A stretch of 10,293 nt of DNA, taken from contig CAYPZL010000192.1 in the NCBI GenBank assembly GCA_964415045.1, forward strand, positions 1 to 10,293. The letters run 5' to 3'. Source of the DNA: CAYPZL01 sp964415045. Its GTDB lineage: Bacteria > Planctomycetota > Phycisphaerae > Sedimentisphaerales > Anaerobacaceae. The number at the start of each line of letters is the position of its first letter. Positions within the stretch are counted from its first letter, which is position 1. The position numbers and the translations under genes are program-made. This document shows, in pieces, positions 6,461-10,293 of this stretch. The notes below the pieces were generated by a model, which was not told the DNA's origin, did no database searches, and was given only the letters and a program-made list of their open reading frames with translations.

Positions 6461-9400
6461 TGCTTACCGTCATCAGGCACCAGCAGTCTGGAGCCTCCAG
6501 GTGGCTTGCCTCGTCATTGGCTTGGCCACTGGTAACTGCACTTGTGCTGTGTGGGTGTGAACCTGTACAGACGGGCCGACCATCTGTTACACCGGCACAG
6601 CGGAAAACACTTCACCTGGCCACGATAACGGGTCTGCAAGCCGACAGTCTGTTGTCTGACCTGGGCTTTCACACGATCTGTTCGCGATCGGAGCCGAACA
6701 CGGTGGTCGTCATCGGCTCATCCGGTGAAATCCGCCGGGCGGAAATGGTCGTCGATCTGGTTGACTGCAACGCACCGTATACGATAGAGACGCTTGCCCC
6801 TGCTTCCATGGCCCGGATGCTTCCGTCTAACGACGAGATAGCCGAGGCACTCGGCGATATTGCCATTGGAACCTTCGCCATTGCCCCCGTGGCGAAAACG
6901 GGTTCCGGCGCCATCGTGGACATCCACGGGAACCGTGTCGTGGCGATTCTGCCGGTACGCTTTCGCCGGCACCTGTTAACACTCATGGAATTAGGGCCGG
7001 AGGGGCTGCGTCAGGTGAGAGGTGCGACACAACGGAGCGCTGCGACCGACACGATGGCGACCGCAGCGGCAGAATCCGCCCAATCGCGTGATCTTGATCC
7101 TGTGCAGCCAGGTCCTAAGCCATCCTTCAGCGAGAAGATACGTCAATCGTCAGAACCGTCTGCACCGCAACCGTCCGGCGAACCTGTCAAGGTAGATACT
7201 CCCCCCCGGCCCGACCGCAACGTGCCGGCGGAGCGGCATGCGGAATGGGCTGAGAAGGAGACACACACTCTGCCATCACGACCCTCTACGGACCGCGATC
7301 ATTCGCGTCTGCAATCCCCGGTTGCGACCCGCCCCGAGCCAGCCATCGGCCTGGCCAGAGGCATTCTGAAGCCGTCCCGCCCCGCTGCCGGAAGTGCTTC
7401 CCATCCGAGTGCATCTGTCGAGGCGCCGCTGGCCAATGGTGATGACATCCTGGAGCTGTCCCTTCCGGAGAAGATCGAACTGGTGCAGTTGCTGGACCTC
7501 GCCGGTGAGTATTTGCATCTGGACTGTGTCTATGATGCCGAGAAGATCGGCAAGCAGATGGTCACCTTGAAACTGCACAGCAAGGTCCGCAGCGAACTGC
7601 GGGTCCAAGATCTGTACTCCCTGCTCAAGACCATTCTGAAGTTCAAGGGCCTGGTCATGACCCGCCACGAGGGCAACCTGGTGACCATCGTCCCGATCAC
7701 AGAGGCCCTGGAGGTCGACCCGGAACTGGTCGATCCCAACACAGCCACTTTGGATGCCGGCGACGTCGTGGTGACCCGCATTTTTGAGCTCCAGCACATT
7801 GACGTCGCCAGTGTGACCAATCTGCTGCAGAACATGAAATTGAGCGTGGCCGTCTCTCCCGTCGAAGGGACGCAGACCCTCTTCGTTACCTGCTACGCCC
7901 ACCGGATGGAGCGCATCGAGCGGCTGGTGCGCATGGTCGACCGACCGGGACGGCCCAAGGAGTTTCGCTTCCGACAACTCCAGTATACAGCGGTAGGTAC
8001 GCTGGCCCCGCAAGTGGTCGCTCTCGCCGAAGAACTGGAGGACATTCCGATCACCATTGCCACAGTCGAGCAGGGAAAACGCGGAGCCACGAAGCGGTCT
8101 TCCAGCGACTCTTCGAAGGCACAGAGAGAGATGGTCTATCTGGACACCGACGAAAGAACCAATCGCCTCCTGATGATCGGGTACGAGGAGCAGCTCGAAA
8201 CGGTGGAAGGGCTAATCGATGCCCTGGACGTATCGGATCACCGCAGCATGGCAGTTTACGACCTTCAACACATTACGACCGAGGAACTCATCAGCAAACT
8301 GACGCAATTGGGGATCATCGGCCCCTCGGCGCGAAGTGCCGCCAAGACCACAACGGCAACGTCGTACGAATCACCGCGAGTCGTGCCGCTGGAGGCAACC
8401 AACTCTTTGCTTGTTGAGGCGACCGACGAACAGCACGCACAGATACAAATGGCGATCACCTACGTCGATGTATCACCGCAGGATCTGCGCACGCTCAAGG
8501 TCTATGGCATCGCGCACGTAGATGCCGAGGACGTGATCAGCAAGCTTCAGGAACTGCACATCATAGGTCATGCGGACCGGCCGACCCCAAGCCGCGCCAA
8601 GAGCCGGCCCTCGGCGGGCTCGTCTTCCACACCTATCGTGGCGATGGGTGTCTTTTCAGGGACCCTGGTGGAGGTCCCTCAGGTGGTCCTTCTGCAGACG
8701 ACCAACTCCTTGCTCGTCAACGCCACACACGAGCAGCACGAGCGGATACAGCAGGTCATCGATCATATCGATGTAGAGGCTCGCAGGGAGATCGTGCCTT
8801 ATGAGATTTATTTCCTGGAAAACCAGGACCCGGAGAAGCTGGCGCAGGTGTTGGACAAGCTCATTCAAGAAACCATTACGGACGCCGATGGCAAAGTCGA
8901 ACAGGTAATCCGCAAAACCGACGAAATGGTGACCATCATTCCCGACCCGGGGACGTTTTCGCTGATCGTGCATGCCAGCAGGAAGAATCAGGACTGGATC
9001 GCCAACCTGATCGAGCGGCTGGACAAACGCCGGCCCCAGGTCCTCATCGATGTTACCCTCGTCGAGATCACCAAACAGGACGCCTTCACCTACGATTTGA
9101 ATGTCGTTCAAAGCTTTCCCGACCTGACGGCCACGTCCGGCCTGACGGGGCAAGTCGCCGAAGGCGTCTCCTCGGCGGATGTCCTGGGCAGGCTGACGGG
9201 TAGCGGCCAAGACCGGTTCGTGGACTATCAGTCGGTCGGCGGCGACTTCCGGGGCTTCTACGGAGACGAACATATCAACATTCTGCTGGAAGCCATGCAA
9301 TCGAAGAACTACGGACGCGTGCTGGCCAAGCCCAAGATCCTGGTCAACGACAACGAACCGGGCACGATTAAGACCGCCGATACCACCTATGTGGTCAAGC

Positions 9401-9972
9401 GCTCTTCCGTCCCGGTCAGCACGGGTGGGGCCGGCACGGACGCGACGCTGATTGAGACGGCCGTCGATTATGAGCCGTATGAAGCGGGCATCACCCTCGA
9501 TATCACGCCCCACATCAGCCCCGGGGATCTGCTTCGTCTCGGCATCGAATTGATTCGGTCTGACTTCCGGGAGACCGAAGACACGGAGAAACCGCCGGAT
9601 ACGACGGCCAGCGAGCTCAAGACCACGGTCTTCGTGCCCGACGGCAGCACGATCATCCTCGGCGGCCTGTTGAAGCTCAACCAGAACAAGGGCGGGGCCA
9701 AGGTGCCCATTCTAGGCGATATCCCCATCGTTGGCGGGCTCTTCCGGAGTGTCAACAACAAGGATTCGCAGAGTAAGCTGTACGTGTTCGTCAAGGCAGA
9801 GATCATACGGCCCGCCGAAGCGGACACGCAGGGCATGGCGGACCTGGAGGCGATCTCAGAGAGGAACCGGTTGGCTTTCGAGAAACACGAGCAGGAATTC
9901 CAGGAGTATCAAGATTGGCCGGGCGTCAAGCCCAAGCCCGTCGAACCCAGGAAGGTGCTGGAGGCCCAGTGA
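6454..9972 (+). CDS. gspD: Type II secretion secretin GspD, predicted lipoprotein, enlarged N-terminal part
   Basis: This 1172-residue protein is the outer-membrane channel of a type II secretion system. The N-terminus has a long n-region and a hydrophobic core (about 22-33), ending in a lipobox-like L-C-G-C with C35 as the probable lipidated Cys and Glu next to it. Residues 50-180 form an unusual leading domain with a short N1-like stretch (52-104). Residues 190-330 are Pro/Ser/Arg-rich and likely disordered. Residues 337-415 resemble N0 (SLPEKIELVQLLDLAGEYL). Then come N1/secretin_N-like modules at about 438-496, 503-593, 597-673, 678-774 and 780-857. The C-terminal secretin domain (861-1119) shows GRVLAKPKILVNDNEPGT (954-971), DYEPYEAGITLDITPHIS and the signature DGSTIILGGLL...VPILGDIPIVGGLFRS (1063-1099). 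A charged tail of about 50 residues follows. AGGA at 6444-6447 lies 6 bases before the ATG and GGAAGGAG at 6433-6440 lies 13 bases before it. Typical GspD is about 650-750 residues, so this is long. A PilQ-type role is less likely but possible. Confidence 0.92.
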   Translation: MDLLTVIRHQQSGASRWLASSLAWPLVTALVLCGCEPVQTGRPSVTPAQRKTLHLATITGLQADSLLSDLGFHTICSRSEPNTVVVIGSSGEIRRAEMVVDLVDCNAPYTIETLAPASMARMLPSNDEIAEALGDIAIGTFAIAPVAKTGSGAIVDIHGNRVVAILPVRFRRHLLTLMELGPEGLRQVRGATQRSAATDTMATAAAESAQSRDLDPVQPGPKPSFSEKIRQSSEPSAPQPSGEPVKVDTPPRPDRNVPAERHAEWAEKETHTLPSRPSTDRDHSRLQSPVATRPEPAIGLARGILKPSRPAAGSASHPSASVEAPLANGDDILELSLPEKIELVQLLDLAGEYLHLDCVYDAEKIGKQMVTLKLHSKVRSELRVQDLYSLLKTILKFKGLVMTRHEGNLVTIVPITEALEVDPELVDPNTATLDAGDVVVTRIFELQHIDVASVTNLLQNMKLSVAVSPVEGTQTLFVTCYAHRMERIERLVRMVDRPGRPKEFRFRQLQYTAVGTLAPQVVALAEELEDIPITIATVEQGKRGATKRSSSDSSKAQREMVYLDTDERTNRLLMIGYEEQLETVEGLIDALDVSDHRSMAVYDLQHITTEELISKLTQLGIIGPSARSAAKTTTATSYESPRVVPLEATNSLLVEATDEQHAQIQMAITYVDVSPQDLRTLKVYGIAHVDAEDVISKLQELHIIGHADRPTPSRAKSRPSAGSSSTPIVAMGVFSGTLVEVPQVVLLQTTNSLLVNATHEQHERIQQVIDHIDVEARREIVPYEIYFLENQDPEKLAQVLDKLIQETITDADGKVEQVIRKTDEMVTIIPDPGTFSLIVHASRKNQDWIANLIERLDKRRPQVLIDVTLVEITKQDAFTYDLNVVQSFPDLTATSGLTGQVAEGVSSADVLGRLTGSGQDRFVDYQSVGGDFRGFYGDEHINILLEAMQSKNYGRVLAKPKILVNDNEPGTIKTADTTYVVKRSSVPVSTGGAGTDATLIETAVDYEPYEAGITLDITPHISPGDLLRLGIELIRSDFRETEDTEKPPDTTASELKTTVFVPDGSTIILGGLLKLNQNKGGAKVPILGDIPIVGGLFRSVNNKDSQSKLYVFVKAEIIRPAEADTQGMADLEAISERNRLAFEKHEQEFQEYQDWPGVKPKPVEPRKVLEAQ
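8242..8775 (+). repeat. Tandem duplicated N1-like module within the secretin gene
   Basis: Residues 597-673 and 678-774 of the secretin share a register: VY then H, ISKL, L-x-IIG, a variable Ser/Ala-rich loop, TNSLLV, AT, EQH, IQ and DV at the end. The second copy has a longer loop (about 710-738). The nucleotide sequence has diverged considerably, so the duplication is old rather than a recent slip. The flanking modules (503-593 and 780-857) have the same fold pattern but weaker identity. Confidence 0.8.
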
Positions 9973-9982
9973 TGATTTGGCA

Positions 9983-10002
9983 CGATACGCGACAGAGTAT
10001 CG
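9983..10002 (+). repeat. Small stem-loop just after the secretin stop
   Basis: CGATAC (9983-9988) pairs perfectly with GTATCG (9997-10002) across an eight-base loop, starting 11 bases after the TGA. No U-tract follows, so it is more likely an mRNA 3'-end stabiliser or a chance structure than an intrinsic terminator. Confidence 0.35.
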
Positions 10003-10029
10003 CGAAGTCCGCTTAGATTGTCAGTCCTT

Positions 10030-10129
10030 CCTCAGGTTCGGTGCCGAACGGAAGTGAGGCTGGCAGCCCGGTAACAGGTACACCGGGGGAGTCCCCCCCT
10101 ATACCCCTATGGGGTCCCCGCAGTACGGG
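10030..10129 (+). other. Cluster of GC-rich stem-loops, possible structured RNA or termination region
   Basis: The outer stem CCTCA (10030-10034) / TGAGG (10055-10059) encloses GTTCG-GTGC-CGAAC (10036-10049). Next comes CCCGGT (10067-10072) / ACCGGG (10082-10087) with a nine-base loop, then ACCCC-TAT-GGGGT (10103-10115) and CCCG-cagta-CGGG (10117-10129). There is no T-run after any of these, so factor-independent termination is not well supported. I compared it by eye with signal recognition particle RNA, cobalamin and TPP riboswitch signatures and saw no match. Confidence 0.35.
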
Positions 10130-10173
10130 TCGGGCCGCTCACTACTGACGATTGAGCGCGGGCTTGCGTTGGA

Positions 10174-10203
10174 TTGTCATGTATGGTAGAAGGACCATAT
10201 AAA
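10174..10203 (+). promoter_or_regulatory. Candidate sigma70 promoter for a gene beyond the right edge
   Basis: TTGTCA (10174-10179, five of six -35 bases) and TATAAA (10198-10203, five of six -10 bases) are separated by 18 bases. This is the best-scoring promoter I can see in the window. It lies downstream of the secretin and points right, so the next gene would have its own promoter with a leader of at least 80 bases. Confidence 0.45.
10182..10199. promoter_or_regulatory. Operator-like inverted repeat inside the promoter spacer
   Basis: TATGGT (10182-10187) and ACCATA (10194-10199) are perfect inverted copies six bases apart. They sit between the -35 and -10 boxes of the promoter at 10174-10203 and overlap the first two bases of the -10. 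Such placement is typical of repressor or MerR-type activator sites. No regulator gene is in the window, so the binding protein is unknown. Confidence 0.35.
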
Positions 10204-10209
10204 CCATGC

Positions 10210-10230
10210 GCCGCGATGAGCGGCTTTCTT
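10210..10230 (+). terminator. Weak terminator-like or attenuator-like hairpin in the leader
   Basis: GCCGC (10210-10214) pairs with GCGGC (10220-10224) around GATGA, followed at once by TTTCTT. The stem is only five base pairs and the U-tract is interrupted, so it is at best a weak terminator. It would fall in the 5' leader of transcripts from the promoter at 10174-10203, where it could act as an attenuator, or stop read-through from the secretin operon. Confidence 0.3.
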
Positions 10231-10293
10231 GAAAGGAAGGTGTCATTTCGGCAAGCGTGCATGAAGTAGGATTTTTTTGGTGGTATTGTCAGT

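Larger units (their letters stand above)
9973..10293 (+). other. Non-coding region downstream of the secretin, rich in short hairpins
   Basis: No gene is supported in these 321 bases. A 14-codon frame starts at 9972, overlapping the secretin TGA (TGATG), but has no recognisable content. Short inverted repeats follow each other: 9983-10002, 10030-10059, 10067-10087, 10103-10115, 10117-10129, 10136-10158, 10182-10199 and 10210-10224. The segment 10085-10134 is made of alternating G and C runs. The last 120 bases carry a promoter and a leader that point to a gene beyond the right edge. Confidence 0.6.

Noticed and set aside
7276..8013. Minus-strand frame of 245 codons inside the secretin gene
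   Set aside because: Antisense shadow of the secretin, which has clear domains in its own frame.
9972..10016. Fourteen-codon frame overlapping the secretin stop (TGATG)
   Set aside because: Too short and without recognisable content; the overlap alone does not support a gene.
10030..10068. Resemblance to signal recognition particle RNA (CAGG...CGGAAG...GCAGCC)
   Set aside because: The order and spacing do not form the conserved asymmetric loop capped by a GGAA tetraloop, so the similarity is superficial.
10217..10270. Seventeen-codon frame starting at ATG 10217
   Set aside because: It starts inside the GCCGC/GCGGC hairpin, has no ribosome binding site and ends within the leader.

Overview
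The window looks like a chromosomal stretch of a high-GC, diderm bacterium. Two things point this way: a type II secretion outer-membrane secretin, and a giant secreted YD-repeat protein with a planctomycete-like flavour (transglutaminase-like fold, then RHS/YD repeats, with many Asp-Pro-Asn insertions). My best guess is Planctomycetota, perhaps Phycisphaerae. This is an inference from gene style, not from a marker gene.

Layout. Positions 1-4717 hold, on the minus strand, the first 1572 codons of one very large open frame that runs off the left edge. It encodes an exported protein with a signal peptide, a transglutaminase-like domain whose catalytic Cys position is Ala, a middle module, an RHS-type entry domain and a long run of YD repeats. 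Positions 4718-5645 (about 930 bases) form a divergent intergenic region with no convincing gene. It contains a perfect 9-bp inverted repeat and weak promoter candidates. Positions 5646-6362 (+) encode a small membrane-anchored protein with a GspC/PilP-type homology region. Positions 6454-9972 (+) encode a predicted lipoprotein secretin (GspD type, 1172 residues) with an unusually long periplasmic part, including a tandem duplication of an N1-like module. Positions 9973-10293 are non-coding, with several short stem-loops. A good sigma70-type promoter there has an inverted repeat inside its spacer, and it would serve a gene beyond the right edge.

How the genes may work together: the GspC-like and GspD-like proteins would form the inner-membrane clamp and outer-membrane channel of a type II secretion machine. 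No ATPase, pseudopilin or platform gene lies in the window. The divergent giant YD protein has a signal peptide and is a plausible client of such a channel, but only adjacency supports this. I see no CRISPR array, tRNA, rRNA, transposase or integrase. The most unusual points are the apparently inactive transglutaminase domain fused to YD repeats, the expanded modular secretin, and the promoter/operator-like segment at the right edge.
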